64,000 bases of DNA. Source: Ciborinia camelliae. Its lineage: Eukaryota; Ascomycota; Leotiomycetes; Helotiales; Sclerotiniaceae. The position numbers and the translations under genes were made by a program. Position 1 is the first letter of the stretch, and every line of letters begins with the position of its first letter. The DNA is taken from positions 673,387-737,386 of the forward strand of contig JANPYM010000007.1 in NCBI GenBank assembly GCA_025890175.1, read 5' to 3'. Shown piece by piece: positions 13,701 through 26,548 of the stretch. Under the pieces are notes generated by a model. It was not told the origin of the DNA. It did not search any database and saw only the letters and a program-made list of their open reading frames with translations.

Positions 13701-13887
13701 CAAGCAAGGACATTCTATGGGGATGAGATACGACATTTATTTTTATAAGTCATAAATCACAAATCACATAAGCATGGATAGAAACAATAAAATAGGTAAC
13801 TTCAAACGATTTCATTAATTAACTATCTAAAAACAAACCAAAGACAAGGAAGGAAACAAAGAAGAAAGCAAAGTCAGATTTGTGTGG

Positions 13888-16800
13888 CTATTGTCCTCCT
13901 CGCATTGCTGAAACCGCACTTTCGCGTTGATCCCGAAGAATTTGGTGTTCTCTGTAAAGGTCGTAATATGTTGTGGGTGTCATGTGATCGATATATCGTG
14001 GATCAATATTGCGTGCTTCAAAAGTCAGGATGCGATTCTTGCTTGCAAGGACTGAGTGCATCTTGGTGAGACATGGATTCTGTGCTTCCGAGAAAGTCGA
14101 ACAATCTGCAATTATGACGAGGCCGGACATGTGGCGAGTCAAGGCTACAGTCAATCGCCTTTTGTCGGAGACCCATTTGAAAGAAGTGCCTTGACAATGG
14201 TGTTTGGCCAAAGTTAGATCGTAAAATATGTACCGCTGTTCACGGCCCTGGAAAGAATCAGTGGTGACAAATAGTGTTTGATCGTGGAGAAGTTTCGAAT
14301 TCTGGACTGCATCATTTAGCAGATTGACTTGCTGGAGATAAGGTGTGATTATTGCGATCTCGGTCGCAAGAATGTTGGGATTGCGGCGAAGGAAATTCTC
14401 ACAAAGGGCGACTGTAAGATTTGCAGAGTAGGTATTTCCGATCGACGTTCCACCAACCTGGATATAGGAGAACGAATTGCGAAGATCAAAGAGAATTGGG
14501 TATGCAACGTTTGGGGGGGAATCTGTGACGGAAATTCCGGCGATAACTGGTGGGTATTGGCCTGGAATGGCATCCCCCGAAAGACGGGCAGACCAGGTTT
14601 TAAACGCAATCCCATGTTGTGACAAAGTCGCGCCTGGCGGATGCTGAACAAGGTTGTGATAGGTAATTTCGTCAGTGATGATGGACAGACCACGCTCTAT
14701 CCGGTATTGTACCCGTAGCAAGTAGACAGGAAAGCCTGCAATCTGTAATTGGCCCAGTACAGACTGCGAAACCTGCTCTGCGAACGGGTTGACCTTCCTA
14801 TCACAGTCCAAATATTTAGCGCTCGTGCTTCCAACATAGGGAGGAATTTGATTCGCGTCTCCGACGAGGACATGATTGATCCCAGGCCGAAGGGTGATGA
14901 GAGTTTCCGAAGTAGTGATACACCCTGCCTCATCAGACATAACAGTTGAGATGACTTCCAAGAATCGTCGCAACCATGGCTGGGTAGAGGATACCGTGGT
15001 GCATGTGACTGTGTCGGCATTGGTGAGGATATCGATGGCGGCTGCTTCGAGGAAGCCATTGAAAACATCCCTCACATCTTTGTTGGAGCCTTTGTCACTG
15101 TCAAAAGTAACCAAGTCATGAATGGCTTGCTTGAATCCTATATGTCGAGATTTCAAAGATTGGACCTTGAAATTGGTGGTGGGAATGAGATCTGCGACTT
15201 CACACAGTCGTTGTGCCAAACTGGATTGGAATCCAAACAACCGTTGACGTGATGTAGGGCATTCCATAGCGATGTATTGATTCTGACGATTGTAGATGAA
15301 CCGCAGGAATTCCGCATGCTCCACGTGTTTGGAGTGAAGTCGAACATGGAGCCAATTCCTGTTTATCAAGGTCTGTGTCATCTTTGAACAGATATTGGCA
15401 GACGCACATTCGCTGGGAGACACTATCAGGACCTTTTTTCCGGCGGTCAAGGCCAACTCGATGAGAACTATGGTGAGAGTTGTTTTTCCGGTTCCAGCAG
15501 GCCCCACCACAAGGAGAAACCCAAACAAGCAAGATTTGAGGACACGGGGTAAATACTTTTTCTCGTAGTAGCCACATCTGGTAAGAATGGTGGTGACAAC
15601 ATCGGGTGAGAGTCCATAGGTTAAATCACGGTAAACAGCTTTCCGGTGATCCTGCAAGCCATGACCATAAAATATTTCGCGGAGGTATTGGTAAGGAGAA
15701 TCATGGTTGGTTTGGTTGTTGAAGGCTATGCTGGGGTCATCGAACACCAGCGGGGATGGTGGAGGATTTCTGTATTGAGGTGCCCACTTGGCAAGTGCAG
15801 ACACTCTGGCATTCATCACCTTGATAGGTTCGCCAAGTTGGAGGAAAACGGTGACGAGCGGAGTTTCGGATGGTAGAATCGGGTTGTCATCTACGGACCA
15901 TTTGGAAGCTCGGACGTCGAAGGCAGAATTCTGAAGACCTGGGAGTGAGCGGGTGACCAGCATCAGATGGGATCCGGGGTGTGTGATCCGGTTGCTGTCG
16001 ATGACTGTACCTTCCCAACCACCTTGTTCATTGACCCCCTTGGAAAAATGAACGAAGACGGATGCTTCCAGAGTGAAAAGCGAGGCTCCGTTGATCGAAA
16101 GACTGGGAAGAATAAATGACATGTAGTACACATTGTCTTCAGAATCTCCACAGAATTGTGCCAAGATAGGTGTGTTGCGCAATAGCTCGGCATACTGCAA
16201 GATCCAAAGCGTTTCATATGACACACCGAAGAAATGTCGAATGGAGAAATCCGGCCAACCATCGTAGACGTAGACGGAACGATACTCTTGAGGATAGACA
16301 TGCATGGAAGGGTGATCATTGGCCTTTGTGCGGAGCTTGTCAACATCCCAGACGATCCTATAATCCGTTAGAATGGATAATCTCAGTGAAGAGGATAGAG
16401 TGAACAGGAATGAAAAGAATGAAAACTTACTCTGGATATGCGTAGCTTTCCCCGGTGCGGGTATATTGTGGAAAGAGTGTACCTTGTCCAAGACAACCGA
16501 AAATCTTACCGACATCGTGAAGAAACTCAATCCAGTGGACATCGTACTTGGTGTAGTAAAACAAGGTGTGGGAGTTGTTGCCAGTGGTGAGATCCTGCAC
16601 GGCCTTGTACATATCATGATGAGGACCATTCTTGATAAGAGCGCCATTGGTCAGACCAGAGACATGGAAAAGCTTGTTATCGGTCACCATAAATCGAATG
16701 CAGATGATTTCATCGTAAGGTCCAAAGTTGATTCCGAATTTGTCCTGGTGGGTCTTCAGGTCCTCTGGCGAGAACAATTTGTAAGCCAAACGGAATCGGC

Positions 16801-17176
16801 TGCAATGATAATTGAACGAGATGGTCTGAGTTTCGGGCTGCTGGTCCAGGTGCGTGAGGCCGGACTGTTCATGGGATTGTCGGTGGAGCAGGAAATTGAG
16901 GGAAATTGATGGATGGCCGTGCGGTGGATGTTGGTGGCTTAAAAAGATGCGAGGTTCATTGGTGAGATCCTGAGCCTTGCCGATGGTGCCAATGACAGTT
17001 GTGGTGAGTTTTCGAGAAGGGATGTAGTTTCGAAGGATGCCGCACCATTGTTGAATCCTCTTACGACGAGCCGGAATAGTACCAGGGATGTTGTGGATGG
17101 CGTTTCCGGACAAGTGGCGTGTATTGATGCCAACTTCGGCGAATCCATGCAAATGGAAGTCGGAATTGGTTGCCAT
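13888..17176 (-). CDS. Superfamily 1 (Upf1-like) helicase, two exons, 1071 aa
   Basis: Exon 1 is 17176-16431 and exon 2 is 16357-13888. The 73-bp intron (16358-16430, GTAAGT...TATAG) joins in phase 2 and gives one open frame of 1071 residues starting MATNSDFHLH. The last 550 residues show the SF1 helicase motifs in order: Walker A GPAGTGKT at about 534-541, DEAG at about 724-727 (motif II), GDANQIP (III), LRVQYRI (IV), DSFQGRE near 950 (V) and VALTRH near 988 (VI). This arrangement is closest to the AAA_11/AAA_12 Upf1-like helicases, which unwind RNA or DNA using ATP. The first 480 residues match no domain I know. Two decayed relatives lie at 54976-57165 and about 62580-63060, so the gene is a multicopy, possibly subtelomeric or transposon-associated family. 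It appears intact, although a longer or alternative start cannot be excluded. The substrate is unknown. Confidence 0.85.
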
Positions 17177-17179
17177 GAT

Positions 17180-17530
17180 TGGAGGAGAAGACAAGAAGAA
17201 CAGAATAGGAGAAGATGAGTAAAACGAGGAGGATTCGACCTGCGCGTTGGGAAAAAAAGAGTGTAGTTGGAAAAAAAAACAGGAGAAAATATAAGTTGTG
17301 TGGAGGATCGAAGTCCACGTGAGAGAAGGTAGAAGGAGGAGACGAGGAGGAAAAGGGAGAGGAAAAATTGAGCCAGGCGATCCGATCACCTTGCGAGGTG
17401 GCTTTAATGTACAGAGAAGAAGGTTTGGCGAAGAAGAAGAAGACGACGGAGAAGAAGAAGAAGAAGATGAGGAAGATCGATGTCGAGAAAATAAAAAGAG
17501 AGAAAGAGATGGTGAGGAGAGGTTCTTAAA
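17180..17530 (-). promoter_or_regulatory. Pyrimidine-rich upstream region of helicase gene
   Basis: On the minus strand this is a long CT-rich tract (runs of TTC and CTT, clearest at 17290-17520), which is typical of fungal promoters and transcription-start regions. Read on the plus strand it gives an artefactual Glu/Arg-rich frame. No specific binding site was identified. Confidence 0.4.
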
Positions 17531-17645
17531 TAGATATTCTGATGTGGTCCGTGCGAGCGCTCCAGTGCATATAGGACAAACATGGCCTGAAATGGAATGG
17601 CGTCGTATGTGTGGTTGTAGTTGTAGATATTTAATTGATATTTTA

Positions 17646-18053
17646 TCAATTAATTGTCGAGCCTGGGGAAGTTGGGTCTTTTTTTTTCTTTTTTGGAGAG
17701 GGATAGTGGGGCGAGGAACAACAGGCGAGGATTGAGGAGCTCGTCTTGTGGTAACTGTTGAGGAAAGAGAAGAAAGATGATATGTAGTTTGTTAAGTTGT
17801 GAAGGGTAGGCGAGAAGTTAAACGAATGAGGGGGCGATAAAAATGCAGAACTTTCCAACATAATTGTTGGACCACCGGAACCTTTGGATGCTGTGGATCG
17901 CATCTCATTCAACTTCGACTTTTGCGACCTCCCATTTCCGTCTTGATTGATGGTCGCATCGATCGCATTTCCGATCGCATCTCCATTCGAATCCACCTTC
18001 AAAGCTCTCTGCTCCCGATTTCGTCGTAGCCATTCTTTCCATTTCCATTTCAA
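17646..18053 (-). other. Open frame of 135 codons, doubtful
   Basis: The frame begins MKWKWKEWLRRNREQRALKV and contains a charged stretch followed by a Ser/Pro/Phe-rich low-complexity end. It lies about 470 bp upstream of the helicase start on the same strand. No domain, splice signal or homologue in the window supports it. It may be part of the promoter region or a lost first exon. Confidence 0.2.
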
Positions 18054-18372
18054 ATCGTCGATCCTACGAACCTACCTTTCCTCTCATTTCAATCGATATT
18101 CGACCCTTCGTTCGCATACCACACTACTTTCTACCTCCGTACAACGATCTTCCCTTTCCCTCTCCTTCCTCAACTTCAACCACGACTTCTTCTTCCTCTT
18201 CTTCTTATTCTTCTTCTTTAGTTTTCAAAGCCTTTTTAAAATTGAGGGCGCGCCAGGGCACGCACTTGTTTTAGAGCCTTTTCGCATGTCGTATTGCTCC
18301 CTTTATCACCCTCCCTCGCAACCCTCATCTTAAAATGAACTTCTTTACAAATCTCTAATCTCCAAATCCTAA

Positions 18373-18798
<426 letters not shown>

Positions 18799-19272
18799 TA
18801 ATATGTTATAGTACTCAAGCCCATCCGCAATCGATTCCAAGCTTAGCTGATTCGTGCAAGGCATTCGCGATACCTCTAGTCTATATGTCCGATCATCCTA
18901 CCTCTCTCTGTCATTCGCTTGAAGCCAAAATCAAAAGATGGTTACACTTCGGAACACAAAGCCCTAGAATCCTTGAAGACTCCACCATGCCCTTCGGCGA
19001 ATATCTTTATATGTCCCCCTTATACAGTCTAGCAGTAGCTCAGGTAGCTGCGGAGCCAATTGGCAAGTTGTCCCCTGAAACGACTATTACTCTAGACAAA
19101 TATACTAACATTATACGATGCTAGTTCCAGCGAACCCACTATTACACAACTACGAAACTCCATTCCTTCATAACATTGTAACACACAACTCACAGTGGGC
19201 ATGGTGAACGCGACACTTGAGAGATTAAGAAACAACTGCCATCGTCGAGGATACGGGACTAGTGGTCAAAAG

Positions 19273-19345
19273 GTTCAACGAGAACGAATTGGTATGAACT
19301 ATCCGTAGAAAAGTTCAACTTTATACCAATTCGTTCTCGTTGAAC
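19273..19345. repeat. Perfect 23-bp inverted repeat
   Basis: Positions 19273-19295 and 19323-19345 are exact reverse complements around a 27-nt loop. ACTAGTG at 19258-19264 can pair with CACTAGT just beyond the right arm across an 8-nt bulge. No gene is adjacent. Confidence 0.9.
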
Positions 19346-19374
19346 ACTAGTTCCAACTTTGCTTTGGTTAGATA

Positions 19375-19562
19375 TATGGTGGTGTTATTGGTTCTAGGGC
19401 TGGGGTAGTGGTATTGTTGTAGGTGGATACGGTAGTGGTGAGTTGCTGGTAGGGGAAGTGGTGATGGCGTTGGTAGTGGTGTTGGTGTTAGCAGGGGAGT
19501 GGGGAGTGGTGGCTGTAGGGGCGGTGGTGTTGTTGGAGTTGGTGTGTTGTTGGAGGTGAAGG
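19375..19562. repeat. GGT-rich degenerate trinucleotide tract
   Basis: G/T-rich sequence built from GGTGGT, GTTGTT, GGTAGTGG and similar words. A second shorter tract of the same kind lies at 19697-19815 and runs into the hexamer array. On the minus strand it reads as Pro/Thr-rich peptide, which I treat as low complexity. Confidence 0.7.
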
Positions 19563-19815
19563 CGTGGGGCTCTTTTGAGCCTGAAGAATCAGGCATCCAC
19601 CTATACATATATTTACCTACCTAGTCAAGAGACCTAACCTCTTGCAACCTTTAGCCTTCCCACATAATCAATAAGACTTCATTGCTTATGGGTTTTCAAC
19701 GGTGGTAGTATTGTTGGAGGTGGATACGGTGATAGTGTTGTTGGAGTTGGATACGGTGGTGGTGTTGTTGGAGATGGCGATGATGGTGATGCTGGTAGGG
19801 TAGTAGTAGTGATAT

Positions 19816-19864
19816 TGGTTCCTGTTCCTGTTCCTGTTCCTGTTCCTGTTCCTGTTCCTGTTCC
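19816..19864. repeat. TTCCTG hexanucleotide array, about 8 units
   Basis: Perfect tandem TTCCTG units. This is a second, shorter hexamer satellite 1.2 kb from the CTGGCA array and directly follows a GGT-rich tract. Confidence 0.95.
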
Positions 19865-20735
19865 CAATACAAAGTTGATATATCTTTTGGCGTTGCTTTT
19901 CTAAATAACAGTCGTCTTGCCAAGCCAGTCATTTTAAGTGTAACGACAGCGCTTGTATAATGTTGGTATTGCTTGCTGTGGTAACTTCACGAGGCATACC
20001 ATTAACAATGGGATGTGGGGTGAAGATTTAAACTATGGCTGCTTAAAAGCCAAGTTCTGAGCTCCCACTACGCTAGTCTAGTGCGCATGTGACTTGATAA
20101 AACCACCCCTGTTACTGAAGGTGCATAGACAGCAAAGGCAAAGGCCGCGGGACCGCATCCTCAAAATGGAATGGGAGGGTAGTCAGGTCACTCCGAGAAA
20201 TGGAGAGAGGCAGAATATTAAGGTAGTAAAAGAGTCGAGAATTATTGAAAGGATTCACTAGGGAAGGTCAGGACCAGAACATGCAGGTGTTGGAACTGCA
20301 GGGTTGGGGATATGAAAAGGGGGGGGGTCCGGCGAAAGAGGGATTTGTGAGATGGGAGGAGAAGGTAAGCAGGTCAGAATTGAAGTAGCGAGGCAGGGAG
20401 GCAGGGAGGCAAGGAGGCGAAAATGCAGAGAAGCAGATGGAGAGTGAGAATCCAGCAAAAGGAGTGGTTCGGGAAAATATATGGTACTTTGGAAGGGTAA
20501 TGTAGGGAGTTCAGGAAAGAAGAAAGGAGAAGGAAAGAGTATGAGATCTTGTAAACAAGAAAGCATGTAACAAAGAGAACATGAAAGTTGGGTAATTAGG
20601 TCACCAAGGGTGGAAGACAATGAAAATAAAGAAGCAGAAAGAAGATGGATCGAAAAGAAAGTTTAAATCCTAAGGTTGGCCGGTCTGTTTATAAAGGGAA
20701 GCTCCTCCCAAGGAGGCTTTCAAGAAACTAGATCC

Positions 20736-22781
20736 TAATTGGGAACCACGTCTATGGATACCTCAACAGGACTTATATTTGTATCACTGGGAGTTAGATT
20801 AGGATCACGAAACACAGAACCTCTTCATCGGAGGTCCAAAAGCCCTTACACCCAACGGAAACTTCAACCAGAACTTCCTCACCGGGGATACAAAACCCTA
20901 TTTACATACGGTAACCAGGGATTCAAAAACTTCTTATACATCAACAGAGCTTACATTTCTAGCATGAGGCGTTAAATTTGCATCACCCGGATTCCTAAAC
21001 TTTCTTGGCACTTCACCATGACAACTTGAAGGCAATGGGGGCGATGATATAACTTCCGCCTTTGGTACGAACAGTGAAGGGCTCAGGTTCTGGCTTCGTT
21101 ATCACCGACTGTGGCCTTATCATGACTGCCACTCATCAAGGTAGCCGTGCCTCGTAGCATAATCTGGATTATCTTGGCTTTGAGCACATAGCCCAGCTGT
21201 CTTTCTTTCACATTCAGATATCTTGAAGAAAGATTGCCCTACTACACCAACACAAGCCTCTCCAAGACTTCGAAATAAACTGACTCTCAATCCTCATGAT
21301 GCCCTCTCTGAATCACAACAGACAACTGCAAGCGTAGTTGGTAAACTCGTCACATGGAACCCGTTTCAAAGTTTGAATGCATGGACTGTAGCAACCTCGA
21401 AATCAATGCTATTTCGCCCGTTAATAAACTTTGCATTTCTAAGAACTAGTCTCTCTCCTTTATCTCACGCCCAACAACATCTACTTCTTCCTCCCTCTCA
21501 ACCGAGAATTCAAAGGCACCACAGATGTGTTGAGGTCTCTGCGACTAGCAGTTACCGAGATTAATCCTCAATTTACAAATTTTGACCGGCTTTTAGCTCA
21601 GGCACCCGGGATAAATTGATAGCCATATCCACCACCGTATACGCCACTATATCTTTCTTGACCTCCGGCTCCACTTCGAGGTCTACAGTACTTCCTGTGG
21701 CAACATTATCTCGAGACACTCCAGCTACACCATAGTGACTATTGGAGGAGCCAAGACCTGTCCCTTCAAAAAGACGGTTGGGCCTCCCAATTAGATCTCC
21801 AACTCCAAGTCTCCAAGTACAGCTCCACCAAATTCTGAACCAACCGCCGGCCCCATCACCGTCACTCCAGTCGATGCTGCCAGCTACCATACTAGTCTGT
21901 GGGTAGTAAATGCTTTTAATTCGGACAATGGTATTGAGGGGATTAGAGTTGTAGGTGTGGATGGATCGATTATGCCAGAGATGTATTGTACCATGGGCTA
22001 CATACATTTTCATCATTATTGCCATATGAAAGCCAAACACTCTCACCCTTGCCATACGGTAACCCAAAGCAGCATAGATAAAGCTATCATCAATCCCATT
22101 CTAGCCTTCTATATGCCTCCGGATTCAAAACATCTCCAGTGTTTCCTTGCCTTCCATACTGCCATATAAAACTGCAAGCACTACGGCCACAAGAAACTGA
22201 CTTCAGTCGGGTTCTATCGCATCTATTGAAGTTGCAGCCTGTTCTCCCGCTGCTTCCCTTCTCTCCCATATTATAGTTTTGGATGGCAAAGTAGTCTCTT
22301 AGCGAGAGAGAATTCAATGTGGTCGATGCAAAGAAGCGAAGCTTGGAAAATGCGGTGCGGGTGGAAGAAAGACACCAAACGCCAGGAATATATTGGTGGG
22401 CAGGGCATGATGGGCCGGACTTGTTGTTGGTCCCTTGGAGAGGGTTATGTCTTTATTGTCAGCCGTTGTGGATTGTGAGAAGTTAAGGGAGTGGACCTTT
22501 GTCTTTCTTTATTTGTACTTGGTTAAGATGAAGGGGAAGCGGGGGAGAGGGGTTCACTGCACAACTAATACTCTGCTGAAGCCTATGAAAATATCCTCAA
22601 AGTATCATGCACTTCAAATGTTGGCGAGACACACCCGAGACATATGCGCACCTGCAGCTTTATGATCCACTGTGAGTTTATCACAGTCGAGTTCCTTCAA
22701 ATAGAACTGCTTACTCCACTCCGAGTCCCACCCTTTGTACTTAACTGGATAGCGGGTCCCATGGCTATTTCTTTCGGAGAC
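20736..22781. other. Region without confident gene; possible gene debris
   Basis: The composition is gene-like but no long spliced gene can be built. The plus frame 21223-21564 and the minus frame 21573-22067 (C-terminal part VDMAINLSRVPELKAGQNL) look weakly protein-like. Neither has recognisable domains, and I cannot connect them through introns. They may be remains of a decayed gene. Confidence 0.35.
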
Positions 22782-22942
22782 TGTTTCTTTCCGAGAGGCT
22801 TTTAAACTTCCCAGAGTTTCTTGGCGCATTTGACAGCGAGTGAAATCAATCTCGGCAGATAATAAAGGATCTGTTCTGCGGGTATGAGGGCCCAAGACAA
22901 GCGATGTAAATGACTTTATGTATGCACCAATGTTCCTGTAGA
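22782..22942. repeat. Right copy of diverged direct repeat
   Basis: Partner of 13389-13565 in the same orientation. It ends directly before the inverted LTR pair at 22949. Together the copies bracket about 9.2 kb including the helicase gene and its flanking simple repeats. Confidence 0.55.
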
Positions 22943-22948
22943 TCAAGC

Positions 22949-23268
22949 TGTTGGATAAATTACGTGCCTACGGCACGCAAGCGCATGCAGCGCTAGCTGG
23001 CTTATATAGTCCATCTGTAGCATAGTTTTTTAGAATTCGAGCCAAATACACTGTATACTATAGTACATTTGTTTCCATCACCCATGGTGATTCCAACAAT
23101 TATGTAATGTAATATGATACTGTTGGAATCACCGTGGGCGATGGAGAACAAATGTACTATAGTATGCAGTGTATTTGGCTCGAAGCTCTAAAAACTATGC
23201 TACAGATCAACTATATAAGCACGTTAGCGCATGCGCTAGCGTGCCGTAGGCACGTGATTTATCCAACA
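22949..23268. mobile_element. Head-to-head pair of LTR-like units (family K)
   Basis: The left unit is 22949-23098 (150 bp, TGTTGGATAAAT...GATTCCAACA). The right unit is 23121-23268 (148 bp) and is the reverse complement at about 90 percent identity; the spacer is 22 bp. The right unit is flanked by GATAC at 23116-23120 and 23269-23273, a perfect 5-bp TSD, so it is an independent insertion. CAAGC before the left unit (22944-22948) recurs at 23273-23277, which could be the TSD of the earlier insertion. Neither unit is RIPed. The pair could form a 150-bp hairpin. Confidence 0.75.
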
Positions 23269-23273
23269 GATAC

Positions 23274-24240
23274 AAGCGGTGCCATTTTTGAAAAAAAAAA
23301 AATTAGCCGAATTAGCCGAATTAGTCGAACTAATCTAAGGGTTTAGGGGCTTGCCTTTATAAATTTTGCTTTTTATATTATAAATTTTGTTTTTTTTATA
23401 ATATAAAAAAATGATTCTGCGAATCTACAGTCTGAAAATTTATTTTTCGCAACGGCTAGTATATTAATTTATTAATTGAAATTTTATATAATTAGTTTTT
23501 AAATTTTTTAAAAATACTAATATTTTAACGAATTTAATTTATTGGCCTATAGTGACTTTTTTGTTAAACTAATGTCCCTTTGAAAAATCGGCTAGTACCC
23601 CTATTGGTCTCCAAAAAAGCCTATGGAATAATAGTTATAGATCTTTAGATTATTTCATTATTAGTTATAAAAATATCAAATGTTATAATCACTTTTGTTT
23701 ATTCTTCAAAGGTGCATCAATCTACAAGTAATAAAAAAAAATAATATATATTTTTTTTCTATTCATATATTTCAATCCAACAACATTTAAATAATTACAT
23801 TTATCCAATTCTTCATTCTACTTTTTTCAATATTAATTATTTTGAGAACTCATTTCAACTCAACAACATATCCCGGCCTACCCAACCTTTCCTACACAAT
23901 CCCTACTACCCAGCATCTCAAACCACCAACCCCTCCAATTTATTTACTCTACAATGGGTATTTTATCTGTAAAGGGAGTGGGTTGATGGCAGGTTATATA
24001 AAAAAATTACTTTTATAGCAATATCACAATTTTCGCGTACACCAAAGTCATGATAATAGGGAATTACGTTTGGCTGTCAAGCGAAATGATTCAATCAATT
24101 TTACGGTCGGACTAATTTTAATACGATTGGTATTTTATATAAATAAAAATTTGAATAAAAGTAATAAAAGCTAATAAAAGCGATGTGAGACCAACCTACT
24201 ACATAGCCGATCGTACAATTTGGTATGATACTCCAAGTGT
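23274..24240. other. Gene-free transition into AT-rich DNA
   Basis: It starts with a short GAATTAGCC-type repeat (23305-23335), then becomes increasingly AT-rich with scattered normal patches (23540-23630, 23870-23960). No coding sequence or element ends were recognised. Confidence 0.5.
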
Positions 24241-24244
24241 GTTG

Positions 24245-24837
24245 CTATTCCACATTTTCCTCCCAGTACTTGTTCCAGATTGCCAAGATGTTATCCTTAA
24301 ATGTATGCTTACATCCATATTTGTTGCCACCCTTAGCGCATGGACACTTGGAACCACATCTCCTCAACTCCAGCTCACATTCACATTTGCGATGGATGCA
24401 CCACTTCCCATCGAGTAGCTCCTGCAACCGCCCAATATCCTCCACCAACTGCCATGTAGCGGATATATCAATGATAATGTCGCCGCTATTCTGACATCTG
24501 GATGCAAAGTAATAAGAATGCTTGACCATCGTTAATAACATTTGATCCAAAATACTAGAAGATATAGGATCTGTATCCTTATTAGTTGTTCGAATGTTGG
24601 TGTAAATGAAACTCTACAACTTGATCATATCTTTCATCATCCATGCTGGCCAACACATACCTCCGTTTATAACACTATCGGTGACTGTGATAAAGGTATA
24701 AATGATGCCCGGAGGCATAATAACTGTATCGCTAGGCTGCATAAACAATATCTTAAAGATTTTTAGATCCGCTGGAACCCAGTCTATACCTTATAATTTG
24801 AATCGTGCCAATTCAGTTTGCTTTTGTTAGGGTTGGG
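24245..24837 (-). pseudogene. JmjC-domain gene, 3' fragment
   Basis: Minus-strand reading from 24837 shows the C-terminal half of a JmjC (cupin-type iron dioxygenase) domain. The stretch includes SDTVIMPPG followed by a strand ending VTDSVINGG, as in histone-demethylase-like JmjC proteins. A cysteine-rich tail follows (CxHxxCxC...CxxxCxC...CxH, within 24290-24400) that probably binds zinc, then a natural stop at 24245. The frame contains stops (near 24780 and 24620) and a small disruption. The position normally holding the distal iron-ligand His (PPGxxH) is Tyr, explained by one C-to-T change. The frame continues exactly from the 5' fragment at 52527-53460 if the intervening insertion and its 8-bp duplication are removed. 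The gene is dead, and its original role, probably chromatin or other 2-oxoglutarate-dependent hydroxylation, is inferred from the family only. Confidence 0.7.
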
Positions 24838-25223
24838 CATCTGTACCCTACCCAGGGTATTTTACTTTTTTGGGTGGTTTATTTTATCTTGTTGGATTCT
24901 ATAAAGTGGTTATTTTATAAAACCTGTAAGTATTTGGAATACTTACGGGTATATATTATGTAATTATTTAATATTATCATCTAAAGTTGAAATTATTTTT
25001 TATTTTTTATTTTTTATTTTTCAAAATATAATTTTAATTTTAATCTTTATTTTCCTTTCATTTTTCAATTCTTTTTTTTTTAAATTTTGAACGATTATAT
25101 TAAATAATTATATGATATATATTTGTGGATATTTTGAATACTTAAAGCATTTTACAAAATGATTATTTTACTTTGCAAAAAAGTAGTAGGGTGGTTAACC
25201 CGCCAGGTTTTACCCCGGGTTAC
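24838..25223. mobile_element. hAT-like MITE-1, left part
   Basis: It starts TAGGGTTGGGCAT. The other end, 52495-52526, reads CAAGATTGGGCAC on the minus strand, so the termini form an inverted repeat differing only by transitions over 12 bp. The insertion is flanked by GCTTTTGT (24830-24837) and GCTTTTGC (52527-52534), an 8-bp duplication with one C-to-T difference, which fits hAT. Both ends carry repeated GGGTA/TACCC words. The arms at about 24840-24980 and 25080-25223 are roughly inverted copies. The reassembled element is about 418 bp with no coding capacity. Confidence 0.7.
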
Positions 25224-25418
25224 TATTATAATGTTAAAGTATTAAGGTTAAAATATAATATATTATTTAAAAAGTTTTTATATTTATAAAGGGTAAAGTT
25301 TTTTATATATATAAAATAAATAGTATAATTGTATGGCTATACAATTTAACAAAAAAAAATATTTAATATTTTAGATTATATTTGAGATTTTAAATATTTA
25401 TTTAAATTTATTGTAACA
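25224..25418. repeat. Left LTR of element E, 195 bp
   Basis: It begins TATTATAATG (a RIPed TGTTATAATG is likely) and ends TTATTGTAACA. It is preceded by TSD GTTAC and more heavily RIPed than its partner at 52295. Confidence 0.75.
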
Positions 25419-26548
25419 AATATTTTTTAAAAAAAACTGTTAGCATTTTTATTAATCAAATTTAAAAGTAATTAATTAATTAAAAAAAAATTAAATATAA
25501 AAACAATTTAGATTATTGTAAAAATCGTTATATCAATTTTATATTTTCAAATAAATTTATTATAATTAAAATTTTTTATATTTTTTTATTTATTATATTT
25601 AGATTTTTATTTTTTATAATAAATTAAATATTGAATAATCTTTTTATTATAATCAAATATTTGTTTATCAAAAAATTATTTAACTTTTTAATAATTTAAA
25701 TTTTGTTTATTGTTAATAATTTTATTATATTAAAAATTATAATATTTATAAAAATCTTTATTAAAATTAATAGATAATTTAAATTGTATAATAGAGAATA
25801 TAAAATAAATTTTTTAATAAATTGAAATATTAAATTAATAAATTAATTAATTAATTTGTTTAATAATATAAAAAAAGTAAATATATTATTAGAATAATTT
25901 TTTATTAAATTGTTTTTATAAAAAAAATATTATATTTTTTATAAAAATATAACAACATTTAATTTCCAATTTTAAAAAATATAAAATAATAAAATCAATT
26001 ATATATTCATTTTATTTTTATATTAATTATATTAATAATATCAAAAACATTAATTTATATAAAAAAAGAAAATTGTTTTAATTAATAATTACTTATAAAA
26101 AAAATTAAAATTAAAATTAAAAATAATTTTATTAAATATAAAATTAATATTGATTTTTGCAAAATTATTAAAAATAATTTAAAACTAAAAATAAAGTTTA
26201 AATTATTTTTATATATTTGTTAATATTAAAATTAAAAATTGAAAAACGATTTTATAAATAATATTAATTTTTTTATTTGTTTTATTAATTTGAAAATAAT
26301 ATATAATATTATAAAAATATTATATATTGATATACAAAAATAATTGTTTTTAAAATATAAATAAAATTTTTTTATTATAATTAAAAATAATTATTTTGAA
26401 TATATCCCAATTTATAAATTAAAATTATTTAATAATTATATTTATTTATTAAATTATAATTCATATAAATTTTTTAGGTATAATTATAATTTTTTTAAAT
26501 ATTTTGTATATAATAATAATATAATAATTCAATTTTTTTGTTAAAATT

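Noticed and set aside
13888..17176. Telomere-linked RecQ helicase
   Set aside because: Motifs (DEAG, QGRE, VALTR) are SF1/Upf1-like, not the DEAH-type of RecQ, and no TTAGGG telomere repeats are in the window.
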